From NCBI RefSeq assembly GCF_947496985.1, contig NZ_CANMEZ010000002.1, positions 434,001 to 498,000 of the forward strand: DNA of 64,000 nucleotides, given 5' to 3'. The notes under the pieces were generated by a model. It was not told the DNA's origin. It searched no databases and saw nothing but the letters and a program-made list of their open reading frames with translations. The DNA is from an uncultured Kordia sp. GTDB lineage: Bacteria > Bacteroidota > Bacteroidia > Flavobacteriales > Flavobacteriaceae. Positions 34,889 through 43,780 of the stretch are shown piece after piece. Positions within the stretch are counted from its first letter, which is position 1. Each line of letters opens with the position of its first letter. The translations under genes and the position numbers were made by a program.

Positions 34889-36118
34889 TTATTCGTCTCT
34901 TAATGCTACAATTGGTTGAACTTTCGCTGCTCTTCTGGCTGGAATATATCCTGCAATTAATCCTGAAAAGATTAAAATAACTGTTGCCCAAACAATGGTT
35001 GATTGACTTACATTTGGATTGGTAATGAACCAATCTTCTAATTTGGTTCCCATGGAGTTGAGTATATAGTTCCCTAGAAAGATTCCTAAATACCCAAATA
35101 GCATTGTAATGATTAATGTTTCTTGTAAAATCATTCCAATTACAGAACCAGGTGTTGCGCCAAGCGCTTTCCGGATTCCTAGTTCTTTGGTCCGTTCTTT
35201 TACAATATATACCATAATATTACTAATACCGATAACTCCTGCCAATAAGGTTCCAATTCCAATAACCGTTACTATAAGTTGTAATACGTTTGCAATAGCT
35301 AAGTTTTGTTCCAAATCTTCAATCACGCTACCAATGTAGATTCCGTTTTGATCACTCGGCGCAACATTGTGTTTGTTTTTCAAGAATCTTTCTATGTCAC
35401 TTGAAAGTCTTCTGGCTCCAGAAGCTCCTAATTCCATATTATATGATAAATTGATTTGATCAATTACTTCTGTGTTTTTGTAGATTAATTGCGTTGTACT
35501 GACTGGCAAGTAAATGGTACGTTCTTCTCTATCTCCGCCAGCATCACTAAAGACTCCTACAACACGATAGATAATTTTATTTAATGAAATAAATTTTCCA
35601 ACTGCATTTTCTCTCCCGAATAAATCTTTTTCTATTAGACGGCCAATCACAGCAATACGCGCATCATTTCTAATGTCGTATTCATTGATGTAACGACCTT
35701 TATCCATGATTGTTTTTTCTAAATATTGATGATCTGGATGTACTGCTCGTACATTATACGAACCGTATTCACTTTTGTATTTTGCAGTAACACCTTTGTA
35801 GATTCGTGCAGTAGTGTATTCTATTCGATCACCAAACTTTTCTTTGATGAGTTCTAAATCTTCATTTTCAAACTCAATTCTTCGGTTTTCCTTAAATCCT
35901 TTGAATGGCTTTGTTGCAAATCCGGGAGATATGAATAGCGTGTTTTGCGCATCATCTTGGAAAAATTTGTAGAATGTATTTTTGAGTCCATTCCCCATCC
36001 CAAATAATACCGTAAATATTAAAATTCCAAGCGTTACTGTAAAACCTGCTAAGAGTGTTCTTAACTTGTTTTTGTTGATAGTTTGGAATATTTCTCGCCA
36101 ACGATCTAAATCAAACAT
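34889..36118 (-). CDS. MacB-type ABC transporter permease
   Basis: A 409-residue permease with the same layout as its neighbour: N-terminal helix (LRTLLAGFTVTLGILIFTVL), periplasmic domain, and C-terminal helices with ERTKELGIRKALGATPGSV and AGYIPARRAAKVQPIVALR. It overlaps the ATPase gene by 8 bases, which supports coupled translation and one transporter complex. Confidence 0.92.
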   Translation of the reverse strand: MFDLDRWREIFQTINKNKLRTLLAGFTVTLGILIFTVLFGMGNGLKNTFYKFFQDDAQNTLFISPGFATKPFKGFKENRRIEFENEDLELIKEKFGDRIEYTTARIYKGVTAKYKSEYGSYNVRAVHPDHQYLEKTIMDKGRYINEYDIRNDARIAVIGRLIEKDLFGRENAVGKFISLNKIIYRVVGVFSDAGGDREERTIYLPVSTTQLIYKNTEVIDQINLSYNMELGASGARRLSSDIERFLKNKHNVAPSDQNGIYIGSVIEDLEQNLAIANVLQLIVTVIGIGTLLAGVIGISNIMVYIVKERTKELGIRKALGATPGSVIGMILQETLIITMLFGYLGIFLGNYILNSMGTKLEDWFITNPNVSQSTIVWATVILIFSGLIAGYIPARRAAKVQPIVALRDE

Positions 36119-36812
36119 ATTGTGAAGCTCTTATTTGTTCTACCTTTTTATCTTCTAAGATTCTACCATCTTTTAACATCACAATTCTTTTAGTCATGTC
36201 TGCGATGTCTGGTTCATGCGTCACTACTAAAATTGTTTTTCCTTCATCATTAATACTTTGAAGAAAATCCATTACTTCGTAAGATGTTTTGGTATCTAAA
36301 GCTCCTGTTGGCTCATCTGCCAGTAATACTTTTGGTTCTGAAGCCAATGCACGTGCTATTGCTACACGTTGTTTTTGTCCTCCCGAAAGTTCACTCGGTA
36401 AGTGATGCGCCCAATCTGCCAATCCTACTTTCTCCAAATAGTATAGTGATTTTTCTTTTCTAATTTTTCTAGAAATCCCTTGATAGTATAGTGGTAATGC
36501 CACATTTTCAGCTGCATTTTTATAATTGATCAAGTTGAATGATTGAAATATGAAACCTAAGAATTTGTTACGATATACCGCTGCTTTCTTTTCACTGAGA
36601 TTTTTGATAGGAACATTATCTAATACGTATGAACCTTTATCAGCCAAATCTAACATTCCAATAATATTTAGCAATGTAGATTTCCCTGATCCTGAAGAAC
36701 CCATTATTGAGACAAATTCGCCTTCTTTTATGTCAAGATTAATTCCTTTTAATACGTGAAGCTCGTTGCTTCCCATATGATAGGATTTGTGTAATTCATC
36801 TATTTGAATCAT
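36111..36812 (-). CDS. ABC transporter ATP-binding protein (MacB/LolD type)
   Basis: A 233-residue ATPase. Walker A is GSSGSGKST at 38-46, the signature is [15 protein letters not shown] and Walker [12 protein letters not shown], with the D-loop and the H-loop [10 protein letters not shown]. It is the first gene of the exporter operon and drives the two downstream permeases. The leader upstream holds a 7-bp inverted repeat (TCTTATT / AATAAGA, 36880-36896) that could be an operator or weak hairpin. Confidence 0.95.
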   Translation of the reverse strand: MIQIDELHKSYHMGSNELHVLKGINLDIKEGEFVSIMGSSGSGKSTLLNIIGMLDLADKGSYVLDNVPIKNLSEKKAAVYRNKFLGFIFQSFNLINYKNAAENVALPLYYQGISRKIRKEKSLYYLEKVGLADWAHHLPSELSGGQKQRVAIARALASEPKVLLADEPTGALDTKTSYEVMDFLQSINDEGKTILVVTHEPDIADMTKRIVMLKDGRILEDKKVEQIRASQYV

Positions 36813-36926
36813 AATTGGTCGGTTTTTTTTTTCACAATATTACATATTTGTCTTGATACAATTATTAATATTGTGTTAATCTTATTTTTAATAAGACTAC
36901 CCAAGAATGATTTCGTTACAAAAAAT

Positions 36927-37166
36927 TTAATTTTTTTTTGCAGATGTTTTTTTATTGTATGTCCTGTAGATGTAAAATCCGAGTGTAGCTACTAGTATAT
37001 AAGGAATTGCCATTAAATATACAATTCCATTATTAACACCTTTTGCTTGCGATGGGTCAGACTCAGACTCTAAAACAGCTCTACACATAGCACATTGTGC
37101 TTCAAGCGGGATAACGCTTAGCAACAATAGAATAACTATGACACATGTTAGTCTTGTATTATACAT
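36927..37166 (-). CDS. Small membrane protein with CxxC motif in the cytochrome oxidase assembly cluster
   Basis: A 79-residue protein. An N-terminal hydrophobic segment resembles a signal peptide (LTCVIVILLLLSVIPLEAQ) and is followed by C-A-M-C, then a second membrane helix (IVYLMAIPYILVATLGFYIY) and a Lys-rich tail. It overlaps the DUF420 gene by 8 bases and so belongs to the SCO operon. The CxxC directly after the signal suggests metal or redox chemistry at the outer face of the membrane, which is inference. No defined family function is known to me. Confidence 0.8.
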   Translation of the reverse strand: MYNTRLTCVIVILLLLSVIPLEAQCAMCRAVLESESDPSQAKGVNNGIVYLMAIPYILVATLGFYIYRTYNKKTSAKKN

Positions 37167-37689
37167 AGTATGGAGATATCATTAAGTAAACTACAACACC
37201 CGTAATTGCAACATATAACCAAATCGGGAATGTGATTTTTGCAATTTTTCTATGTTTATCAAAACGTTTTGCTAATGCTTTTACATACGTGATTAAGACT
37301 AATGGGATAATTGCAATACTTAAAACGATATGCGTTATTAAAATAAATAAATAAATATATTTTATTGCTCCTTCTCCGCCAAAACTTGTTGAATTAGATG
37401 TCATATGATACGCCACATACATTGCTAAGAAAGCAACTGATAATCCGATGCATGTTTTCATCAGATTTTCGTGTAGTTTTACTTTTTTATTTTTGATAGC
37501 TATAACTGCTGCTATTAACAGAATTGCTGTAATTCCATTGATTGTAGCATATATTGGTGGCAGAAAAGTTAACGGTGTTGCATCTTCAATTTTTACACCA
37601 AATAAAATTGCAACTACTAATGGAATTGCAATGGATAAGATGATGATCCACTTTTTGTATTTCTGTTCTATATCATTCGTTGTTTCCAT
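37159..37689 (-). CDS. DUF420 family membrane protein
   Basis: A 176-residue protein with five membrane helices (IILSIAIPLVVAILFGV, YATINGITAILLIAAVIAI, CIGLSVAFLAMYVAYHMT, YLFILITHIVLSIAIIPLV, ITFPIWLYVAITGVVVYLM). Conserved His residues in LMKTCIGL...YHMT and ITHIVLS are typical of the family, which is found with cytochrome oxidase and SCO genes and is also called CtaM-like in some bacteria. It is 16 bases after the SCO gene. Confidence 0.9.
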   Translation of the reverse strand: METTNDIEQKYKKWIIILSIAIPLVVAILFGVKIEDATPLTFLPPIYATINGITAILLIAAVIAIKNKKVKLHENLMKTCIGLSVAFLAMYVAYHMTSNSTSFGGEGAIKYIYLFILITHIVLSIAIIPLVLITYVKALAKRFDKHRKIAKITFPIWLYVAITGVVVYLMISPYYV

Positions 37690-37705
37690 ACGATTTGACT
37701 CTTTT

Positions 37706-38407
37706 TTATTCTTCGTCTAATAAGTTTTGAATGTCTTGCTTTAGCATTTTCACTTCCGCTTCATCCGTTCCTTGATAGTATATTTTTGGATTCCCATGAT
37801 TGTCTTTACGCGAACGTATGAATCCGTTTTTATCTATTAAAGCAAAATGTCCTTGGTGTTCAAATCCACCTGCGACTTCCGGATTGATTCCAGCAAAGAT
37901 ATTAAACCCTGTATTTGAGAGTTTGTGTATATCTTCCATCTCTCCTGTTAAGAAATGCCAGTTCAGCGATTTTACTCCATAACGCTCAGCATATTCTTTT
38001 AATACTTTAGGTGTATCCGTTTCTGGGTCTATAGTAAAGGAAGCGATTGCGAAATCATCTCTCTTGTGAAACTCTTCATCTAATGTACGCATGTTGCTAT
38101 TCATTACAGGACAAATAGTCGGACAGGTAGTAAAGAAAAATTCCATTACTGTTACTTTTCCTTTGAAATCGTCATTTGAAATTTCTAAATTGTCTTGATT
38201 TGTAAATAAGAAATCAGGAACACTTCGTGCTTTTCCGTCTATTTTTATATATAAAAGTTTCGTATTGCGTTCCGTTCCTTCAATATTCATTCGATCTTTC
38301 TCAACAATACTTTCCCCTTGTACTCTGTCTACAATTTTTGGAATAAATATGATTCCAAAAACCAAGATTATAAAAGCAATTCCTATATATGAATAGTTTT
38401 TTTTCAT
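37706..38407 (-). CDS. SCO family copper chaperone for cytochrome oxidase
   Basis: A 233-residue protein anchored by an N-terminal helix (YIGIAFIILVFGIIFIPKIV), with a thioredoxin fold in the periplasm. The copper motif C95-x-x-x-C99 (TTCPTICP) and the conserved His of FEHQGHFALID are present. SCO proteins deliver copper to the CuA centre of cytochrome oxidase. It lies one base downstream of a cysteine-less relative and in the same operon as DUF420. Confidence 0.95.
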   Translation of the reverse strand: MKKNYSYIGIAFIILVFGIIFIPKIVDRVQGESIVEKDRMNIEGTERNTKLLYIKIDGKARSVPDFLFTNQDNLEISNDDFKGKVTVMEFFFTTCPTICPVMNSNMRTLDEEFHKRDDFAIASFTIDPETDTPKVLKEYAERYGVKSLNWHFLTGEMEDIHKLSNTGFNIFAGINPEVAGGFEHQGHFALIDKNGFIRSRKDNHGNPKIYYQGTDEAEVKMLKQDIQNLLDEE

Positions 38408-38408
38408 C

Positions 38409-39119
38409 CTATTGTTTTTTTTCTGTCTTTATGACTTCTTTTCTTCTGTCTTGTGATTGTTCTTTTTTAGATTTCCCTCTGTATTCTTCAAATAGAATTC
38501 TAATGTCGTCTGTCATTTTTCCTGAAAGTTCAGAAATTTCAATTGTATCGTATCCATATAACATATACGAATCTTTCTTTTCATTTATTTCTGATGTTGA
38601 TCTGTCATCAAAACGTCCACGAAGGTTTCGATCTTTATCGATGATATATACATAATCAGAACTTTTATAACCATCTAATAGCAAAGGTGATTCTAGCTCA
38701 TCAAATATTCGCGTAAGCTCTTTTTCATCAACCTCCACAAAATTCCATGATTTTAGTTCATCTGCAAAACGGCTGATTTCATATTTTAGGTCTATTATTT
38801 CTTTTTCTTGCCCTGGTGTAACTAACATTACCAATTGGAAATGCTTAAACCCACTAAAACGTTTGTATATTTTCTGATTAAGATTTAAAATATTTATTTT
38901 TCGATCTTTTACATTGGAACCTAGAAATCCAAGAATTGTAATTTTCCCATCGAATTGAATATTTTCTTTTTTCTCTATGGATGAGTAGTTAACCAATTCG
39001 GCAACTGTGTGTTTACCAATTACAGGTAGCGGATTGTAATTATGTGTGGTAAAAAGAAGAATGAGTACAATAGAAACTGGCAATAGAAATAAAACTGCTA
39101 ATATGATCTTCTTTTTCAT
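38409..39119 (-). CDS. SCO-like membrane protein lacking the copper-binding cysteines
   Basis: A 236-residue protein; start at the ATG of MKKKIILAVLFLLPVSIVLIL, which begins a membrane anchor. The body follows the SCO layout: VIGKHTVAEL in the position of the pre-fold strand, DGKITILGFLGSNV where SCO has GKVTVMEFFFTTCP, then LLLDGYKSSDYVYIIDKDRNLRGRFDD in the place of the SCO redox-histidine region. Both cysteines of CxxxC are missing, so it is not a copper carrier of the usual kind. It ends in a Lys/Glu/Gln-rich tail. Its stop is one base before the real SCO gene. The relationship to SCO is inference from layout. Confidence 0.7.
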   Translation of the reverse strand: MKKKIILAVLFLLPVSIVLILLFTTHNYNPLPVIGKHTVAELVNYSSIEKKENIQFDGKITILGFLGSNVKDRKINILNLNQKIYKRFSGFKHFQLVMLVTPGQEKEIIDLKYEISRFADELKSWNFVEVDEKELTRIFDELESPLLLDGYKSSDYVYIIDKDRNLRGRFDDRSTSEINEKKDSYMLYGYDTIEISELSGKMTDDIRILFEEYRGKSKKEQSQDRRKEVIKTEKKQ

Positions 39120-39193
39120 CTTCTTGAATGTTATAAAATAGTTTGAAACACAATAGAAAACCATTGAATTCTTATACTATTTTTTTGATAGTG

Positions 39194-39201
39194 CAAAAAT
39201 A
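39194..39201 (-). promoter_or_regulatory. Candidate -7 element of the SCO operon
   Basis: Minus-strand TATTTTTG matches TAnnTTTG, 74 bases before the ATG of the SCO-like gene. No TTG at the expected distance. Confidence 0.35.
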
Positions 39202-39327
39202 AAAATCAAGAAGCGATTACACGCTATATTTTTCGTTTTTTTTACGTTTAGTTGACTTTTATAAAAGAATTTAACAGCTTGATTTATTACTTTATTAAAT
39301 GAACTCCATTTGTGATTAGTATGCATA

Positions 39328-39356
39328 AAAAAGACGGTTAAAAAAACCGTCTTTTA
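39328..39356 (-). terminator. Terminator after the cytochrome oxidase subunits
   Basis: A perfect 11-bp stem (AAAAGACGGTT / AACCGTCTTTT) with flanking A/T runs, 24 bases after the subunit IV stop. It separates the subunit genes from the SCO operon. Confidence 0.82.
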
Positions 39357-39379
39357 AATAAATATATTTTGTTTCTGTC

Positions 39380-39769
39380 TTAGAAATTCCATTTAACGAA
39401 ACCGTTTGTTTTAACGCCTTCAATGTATGTTCCTTCTTGTAGTAGTATAAATATTAAATACGCTACTAAAAATATTCCTGTCCAAACAATAGCTCTTCTA
39501 AATGAACTTTTCTCATCACGTAAATGCATAAAGTCCCAAGCAATATAATATGCCTTAACCAAAGTAAGAATAATGAATACCCAGTTTAATAATTTCATTC
39601 CAAGGAAATAATTATCAACTAAAAACCCTGGTTTAACAATACCAAATCCTACTTCTACAATTGTTATTAAAGATAAGAAGATAAGTACGCCCCAAATTTT
39701 CTGAACGTTTGACTTAAATTTTAGAGTCCCTCTAAATATTGCTAATTTATGTGTGTTATCGTGTCCCAT
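39380..39769 (-). CDS. Cytochrome c oxidase subunit IV family protein
   Basis: A 129-residue protein with three membrane helices (IWGVLIFLSLITIVEVGFGI, LLNWVFIILTLVKAYYIAWDF, AIVWTGIFLVAYLIFILLQEG). The segment KAYYIAWDFMHLRDEKSSFR is the family signature of caa3/CyoD-like subunits. It is the last gene of the cyoE-subunit III-subunit III-subunit IV row, 28 bases after the preceding gene. Confidence 0.92.
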   Translation of the reverse strand: MGHDNTHKLAIFRGTLKFKSNVQKIWGVLIFLSLITIVEVGFGIVKPGFLVDNYFLGMKLLNWVFIILTLVKAYYIAWDFMHLRDEKSSFRRAIVWTGIFLVAYLIFILLQEGTYIEGVKTNGFVKWNF

Positions 39770-39797
39770 GATATACTGTTATACTTTTTACTTATAA

Positions 39798-40883
39798 TTA
39801 AACTAGGTAGAAGAATGTGAATACGAATACCCAAACTAAATCGACAAAATGCCAATACAGTCCAACTTTTTCTACCATTTCATAATTATTTTTTCTTCTG
39901 TCGTATGTCCCTAAGATTACGTTGAAGAAGATAATTATGTTAATGACAACTCCTGAAAACACGTGGAATCCGTGAAATCCAGTAATGAAGAAGAAGAAAT
40001 CTCCAAATAATCTATTTCCATATTCATTATGGATAAGATTTGCTCCTTTTACATATACAACTGCATTTTTTAATGCCTTTTCAGATTCAGCTCTTGTCAA
40101 CACTCCTTTTTGACCTGTTTGATCTGCATTTACATAGATAGATTCAAAACGTGCTGCTTTAGCAACATCTGCAGGATCATCAGAAGCTTTCAACTGCTCA
40201 ATATTTGGCATTAGCTCTTGTGTTCTTACAGCTAAGTGTTTTTTATGATTAAATCCTGTGATTACATCTTGCACTGAATACTCTGGCAATGCTGGCTCGG
40301 ATACAAACCAAAGTCCTGATTTGCGTTCGTGTTGCACTCTGTCTTTGTGAGAAGCAGTTGCAAAATCGTCTACAGAAACTCGATGCATTTTTTCATCCCC
40401 TTCTTCCATATGTGTATCCACAAATTGAAGAATTTGACCACCTTTTGTTTCCAAAGCTCCATAAGAACCTTTGATAAAGTTTGTCCATTCCCAAGCTTGA
40501 GAACCTAAGAATATTGCTCCACCAATAATAGTTAAGAACATATAGAAAGTTACTTTCTTCTTATCCATATGGTGACCAGCATCTACAGCAAGCACCATTG
40601 TTACAGAAGAAGCAATTAATATAAATGTCATTAAGGCAACAAAGTACATTGGGTTGTCACCATGTGAACCCGGAAAGTGATTGTAGACTTCATCGGCAAT
40701 TGGCCAAGAATCAATGAATTTGAATCTTGAAAATCCGTATGCAGCCAAAAATCCTGAGAATGTCAGTGCATCAGATAATAAAAAGAACCACATCATCATT
40801 TTTCCATAGCTGGCTTTTAGCGGTTGATTTCCGCCTCCCCAGACTTTACCTTCTGTACCTGTATTTGAAACAGTAGCTTCCAT
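39798..40883 (-). CDS. Cytochrome c oxidase subunit III with a large hydrophilic insertion
   Basis: A 361-residue subunit III. Helices carry family motifs (YGKMMMWFFLLSDALTFSGF, FLGSQAWEWTNFIK, GDFFFFITGFHGFHVFSG, VGLYWHFVDLVWVFVFTFFY). Between residues 140 and 290 lies a charged stretch of about 150 residues (LQFVDTHMEEGDEKMHRVSV, TQELMPNIEQ) not found in standard subunit III; it splits the usual helix pair at the FIKGSYG/NRLFGDFF junction. The subunit stabilises the heme-copper oxidase. It is 46 bases after the other subunit III gene. Confidence 0.93.
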   Translation of the reverse strand: MEATVSNTGTEGKVWGGGNQPLKASYGKMMMWFFLLSDALTFSGFLAAYGFSRFKFIDSWPIADEVYNHFPGSHGDNPMYFVALMTFILIASSVTMVLAVDAGHHMDKKKVTFYMFLTIIGGAIFLGSQAWEWTNFIKGSYGALETKGGQILQFVDTHMEEGDEKMHRVSVDDFATASHKDRVQHERKSGLWFVSEPALPEYSVQDVITGFNHKKHLAVRTQELMPNIEQLKASDDPADVAKAARFESIYVNADQTGQKGVLTRAESEKALKNAVVYVKGANLIHNEYGNRLFGDFFFFITGFHGFHVFSGVVINIIIFFNVILGTYDRRKNNYEMVEKVGLYWHFVDLVWVFVFTFFYLV

Positions 40884-40929
40884 AAAAAGTATGCATTTTT
40901 AAAAAATTGTTCAAATTTACGTTTTTTTC

Positions 40930-41511
40930 TTATCTAAAGAAATATAAAAATAAAAACAAATAGACCCACAGAAAATCTAGGAAATGCCAAAACATTGCAC
41001 CTAGTTCTAAACCAAGTGTTTGCCCTTGTTTATACTTTTGTTTAAAATGATTATAAATTACAACTAATAACACTAATATTCCAGCTAGTACGTGTACTAA
41101 GTGCGTTACCGTTACAATGTAAAGGAAAGATGTTGTTACTGTACTTCCTTTTCCTGTAAAATGATATCCGCTTTCAATGATTTCTGAAAACCCTGCGAAT
41201 TGCGAAAACACAAACACAAGACCTAGTCCTAATGTTACTAAAAGATATATAGTTGTTATTTGGTGTAATCCTTTTTGAATTGCATTTTTTGCTAAGTGAA
41301 ATGTAACACTACTTATCAAAATAGCAATGGTACTGATGTAAAATGCATTTGGAATAGCAAAGTCATTTAGCCAATCTGGACGTTCTTTACTTACTATATA
41401 AGCACTTGTTAGCCCTCCAAACATCATAAACATGCTAATCATTGCAAACCAAAGCATCATTTTCTTTGATCTTGCTTGCTTTTCCTCAAATGTTCCTTGC
41501 GTTAAATCCAT
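40930..41511 (-). CDS. Cytochrome c oxidase subunit III family protein (short form)
   Basis: A 193-residue membrane protein with five helices. The first (KMMLWFAMISMFMMFGGLTSAYIV) and the last (MFWHFLDFLWVYLFLFLYFF) are typical for heme-copper oxidase subunit III, and HLVHVLAGILVLLVVI provides the conserved His/Gly pair. It lies 6 bases downstream of cyoE and upstream of the longer subunit III, a common duplication in Bacteroidota. Confidence 0.92.
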   Translation of the reverse strand: MDLTQGTFEEKQARSKKMMLWFAMISMFMMFGGLTSAYIVSKERPDWLNDFAIPNAFYISTIAILISSVTFHLAKNAIQKGLHQITTIYLLVTLGLGLVFVFSQFAGFSEIIESGYHFTGKGSTVTTSFLYIVTVTHLVHVLAGILVLLVVIYNHFKQKYKQGQTLGLELGAMFWHFLDFLWVYLFLFLYFFR

Positions 41512-41517
41512 TTGTTT

Positions 41518-42426
41518 TTATATAAATTTATCTACTACAAATACTATTTGTATTAATGTAATGTATGCTACACTTGCTAGCATTAATGTTTTTGCTGCTT
41601 TGTCATCCATTTTTTTGTACAATTGAACTCCATAATATAATAAACCTATTCCAATCACAAATACTATTATTGCCGCTGGAATTGATAAACTTAGTGCTCC
41701 TGTAAGTCCTGTAGCTGGAAACACAGAAACAAGTATCAACCATATTGTGTACATAATAATTTGCAAAGCGGTTGCTTTGTTTTTCTTTCCTGTTGGCAAC
41801 ATAAAGAAGCCTCCTTTTTTATAATCTTCAAAAAGAAACCATCCAATTGCCCAAAAGTGTGGAAATTGCCAAAAGAACTGAATCATAAATAATGTTCCTG
41901 GTTCTATTCCAAAATCATTCGTTGCTGCAACCCATCCTAACATAAATGGAATAGCTCCTGGCAATGCGCCAATAAATACAGCTAATGGTGTTTTTGTTTT
42001 TAGCGGTGTGTATATACATGTATATAGGAAGATAGATATAGCTCCAAACATTGCCGTTTTAGGATTGACAATGTACAATGTTACAATTCCTAATACTGTA
42101 AGAATTGATGCAATAGTGAAAGCTACACTAACAGACATACGCCCCGAAGGAATTGGCCTGTCTTTGGTACGATCCATTAAAGCATCTAAGTCACGTTCTA
42201 TGATTTGATTAAATGCATTGGACGCTCCTACCATAAAGTAGCCTCCAATTGCTAATAAAGCTAGCACTTTGAAATCAACACCTTCAGCTCCTACACCTAA
42301 TAAATATCCCGCCAAGGAAGAAAAAACAACACTAATAGCAAGACCTACTTTTGTGAGTTGTTTAAAATCTTCAATTATTGAAGCGAATGAGTATGTTTTT
42401 TTGAATGTATTCAATGCAGTTTTCAT
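41518..42426 (-). CDS. cyoE: Protoheme IX farnesyltransferase (heme O synthase)
   Basis: A 302-residue UbiA-type prenyltransferase that adds farnesyl to heme b to give heme O for the terminal oxidase. The ATG at 42426 is preferred to the TTG just before it. The two aspartate-rich motifs are NAFNQIIERDLDALMDRT and the DYKKGGFFML loop; TKVGLAISVVFSSLAGYLLG is the first helix and FIGALPGAIPFMLGW a family segment. Nine membrane helices. It is the first gene of the oxidase row. Confidence 0.96.
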   Translation of the reverse strand: MKTALNTFKKTYSFASIIEDFKQLTKVGLAISVVFSSLAGYLLGVGAEGVDFKVLALLAIGGYFMVGASNAFNQIIERDLDALMDRTKDRPIPSGRMSVSVAFTIASILTVLGIVTLYIVNPKTAMFGAISIFLYTCIYTPLKTKTPLAVFIGALPGAIPFMLGWVAATNDFGIEPGTLFMIQFFWQFPHFWAIGWFLFEDYKKGGFFMLPTGKKNKATALQIIMYTIWLILVSVFPATGLTGALSLSIPAAIIVFVIGIGLLYYGVQLYKKMDDKAAKTLMLASVAYITLIQIVFVVDKFI

Positions 42427-42445
42427 CAACCTTTCTAAATTCCTG

Positions 42446-42476
42446 CAAAGATAATCTAGAAATCCTTCGTATGCAA
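42446..42476 (-). promoter_or_regulatory. Promoter of the cyoE-oxidase operon
   Basis: Minus strand TTG (42476-42474), 20 bases, TATCTTTG (42453-42446), 19 bases before the cyoE ATG. Confidence 0.75.
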
Positions 42477-42529
42477 TGATTTTTAAACAGTTTTACAGCT
42501 TTTCTAAATAGATTTCGTATTTCTATTTT

Positions 42530-42537
42530 TATCTTTG
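42530..42537 (+). promoter_or_regulatory. Candidate -7 element of the MBL-fold gene
   Basis: TATCTTTG on the plus strand, the same sequence as in the divergent cyoE promoter, 47 bases before the ATG. No TTG at the usual distance. Confidence 0.5.
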
Positions 42538-42584
42538 GAAAGGAAGACGGTTTTTAAACGACTATTGTCTAAAATTTATGTCCT

Positions 42585-43487
42585 ATGAAATTTCAAAAAA
42601 TTACACTTATTCTAGCCTTTTTCTTATACTCATTTATTGGATTCTCACAACAAAAAGAAGTCCAGATAAAAGCTAGTAACGTTGCAAACAATGTATATAT
42701 GCTTGTTGGGCAAGGTGGAAATATTGCTATTTCTGTTGGAGAAGACGGCGTTTTTATGATTGATGATCAGTTTGCTCCGTTAACTCCAAAAATTTTAGCC
42801 GCTATTAAGAGTGTAACTGATAAACCTGTAAAGTTTTTGATTAATACACATTGGCATGGTGATCATACTGGTGGAAATGAAAATATGCAAAAAGAAGGTG
42901 CAGTAATTGTAGCACACGAAAATGTTAGAAAGCGTATGAGTGTTGATCAGTTTAACAAAGAACGAAATAGAACAACACCTGCATCACCTAGAGAAGCACT
43001 ACCTGTAATTACTTTTTCGAAAGATGTTTCATTTCATTTTAATGATGAAGATATTTTTATTTTTCATGTACATGAAGCACATACAGATGGAGATGCCATG
43101 GTTTATTTTACAAAAAGTAATGTATTACACATGGGAGACACTTATTTTCAAGGAAAATACCCTTATATAGATTTGAATTCTGGCGGAAGCACACAAGGAT
43201 ATATTGCTGCCATTAAGAAAGCATTGCTCTTGATAAATGAAGATACTAAGATTATTCCCGGACACAGAAATGTTTCTGACAAAGCAGCTTTACAGAATTA
43301 TGTAACGATGCTTGAAGAGATAGAAAAAAATATTCTAGCTGAAATTAAAGCAGGTAAATCCGAAGAAGAAGTTACTAAAAATACTTTATTGACAAAAAAA
43401 TACGATGATTTAAAGTATGGTGATTGGTTTATTTCAGGAGAAGTTTTGAGAAAAACATTCTATCGCAGTTTACAAAAACTCAAGTAA
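42585..43487 (+). CDS. Secreted metallo-beta-lactamase-fold hydrolase
   Basis: A 300-residue enzyme with signal MKFQKITLILAFFLYSFIGFSQ. The zinc motif is complete: H89-x-H91-x-D93-H94 in NTHWHGDHTGG, then the third histidine in HEAHTDGDAMV, an Asp in HMGDTYF and the last His in IIPGHRNV. The layout resembles subclass B lactamases and related secreted hydrolases. The substrate is not known; I do not claim antibiotic resistance. It is divergent from the oxidase operon and its 3' end overlaps a small convergent gene by 18 bases. Confidence 0.92.
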   Translation: MKFQKITLILAFFLYSFIGFSQQKEVQIKASNVANNVYMLVGQGGNIAISVGEDGVFMIDDQFAPLTPKILAAIKSVTDKPVKFLINTHWHGDHTGGNENMQKEGAVIVAHENVRKRMSVDQFNKERNRTTPASPREALPVITFSKDVSFHFNDEDIFIFHVHEAHTDGDAMVYFTKSNVLHMGDTYFQGKYPYIDLNSGGSTQGYIAAIKKALLLINEDTKIIPGHRNVSDKAALQNYVTMLEEIEKNILAEIKAGKSEEEVTKNTLLTKKYDDLKYGDWFISGEVLRKTFYRSLQKLK

Positions 43488-43673
43488 GTTTTTAAGATTT
43501 GCTACAATTATCCCAGCTATTCCAAAAAAGATACAACTTAGTAGGAATACTGGGTATTCTTTTACGATGTAACTTGAACCTCTTTGCTTTTTGTATATTG
43601 ATACGTCTAGAGATTTATAACCAAGGTATACGAATGGTATCACCACTAGAAAAATAACGACAAGTTTGATCAT
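43470..43673 (-). CDS. Hypothetical small membrane protein
   Basis: A 67-residue frame starting at the ATG of MIKLVVIFLVVIPFVYLGY. Two membrane helices (residues 2-20 and about 42-60, PVFLLSCIFFGIAGIIVANL) are separated by a basic loop (SIYKKQRGSS). It is on the same strand as the RemB-like gene, 107 bases after it, and overlaps the convergent MBL-fold gene. I do not recognise a family. Confidence 0.5.
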   Translation of the reverse strand: MIKLVVIFLVVIPFVYLGYKSLDVSIYKKQRGSSYIVKEYPVFLLSCIFFGIAGIIVANLKNLLEFL

Positions 43674-43780
43674 TTTATTTAAGAATAGGTTTTGGTGGTC
43701 ACACAAGAATAAATTCTGTGTTTTTAATAAATATCGAGGCTATGTTCACAAATTTAAGAAAAAAAATGAAAACTTCAACA

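Noticed and set aside
42585-43487. MBL-fold enzyme as a carbapenemase
   Set aside because: The zinc motif is shared by many hydrolases; nothing in the sequence shows lactam specificity.
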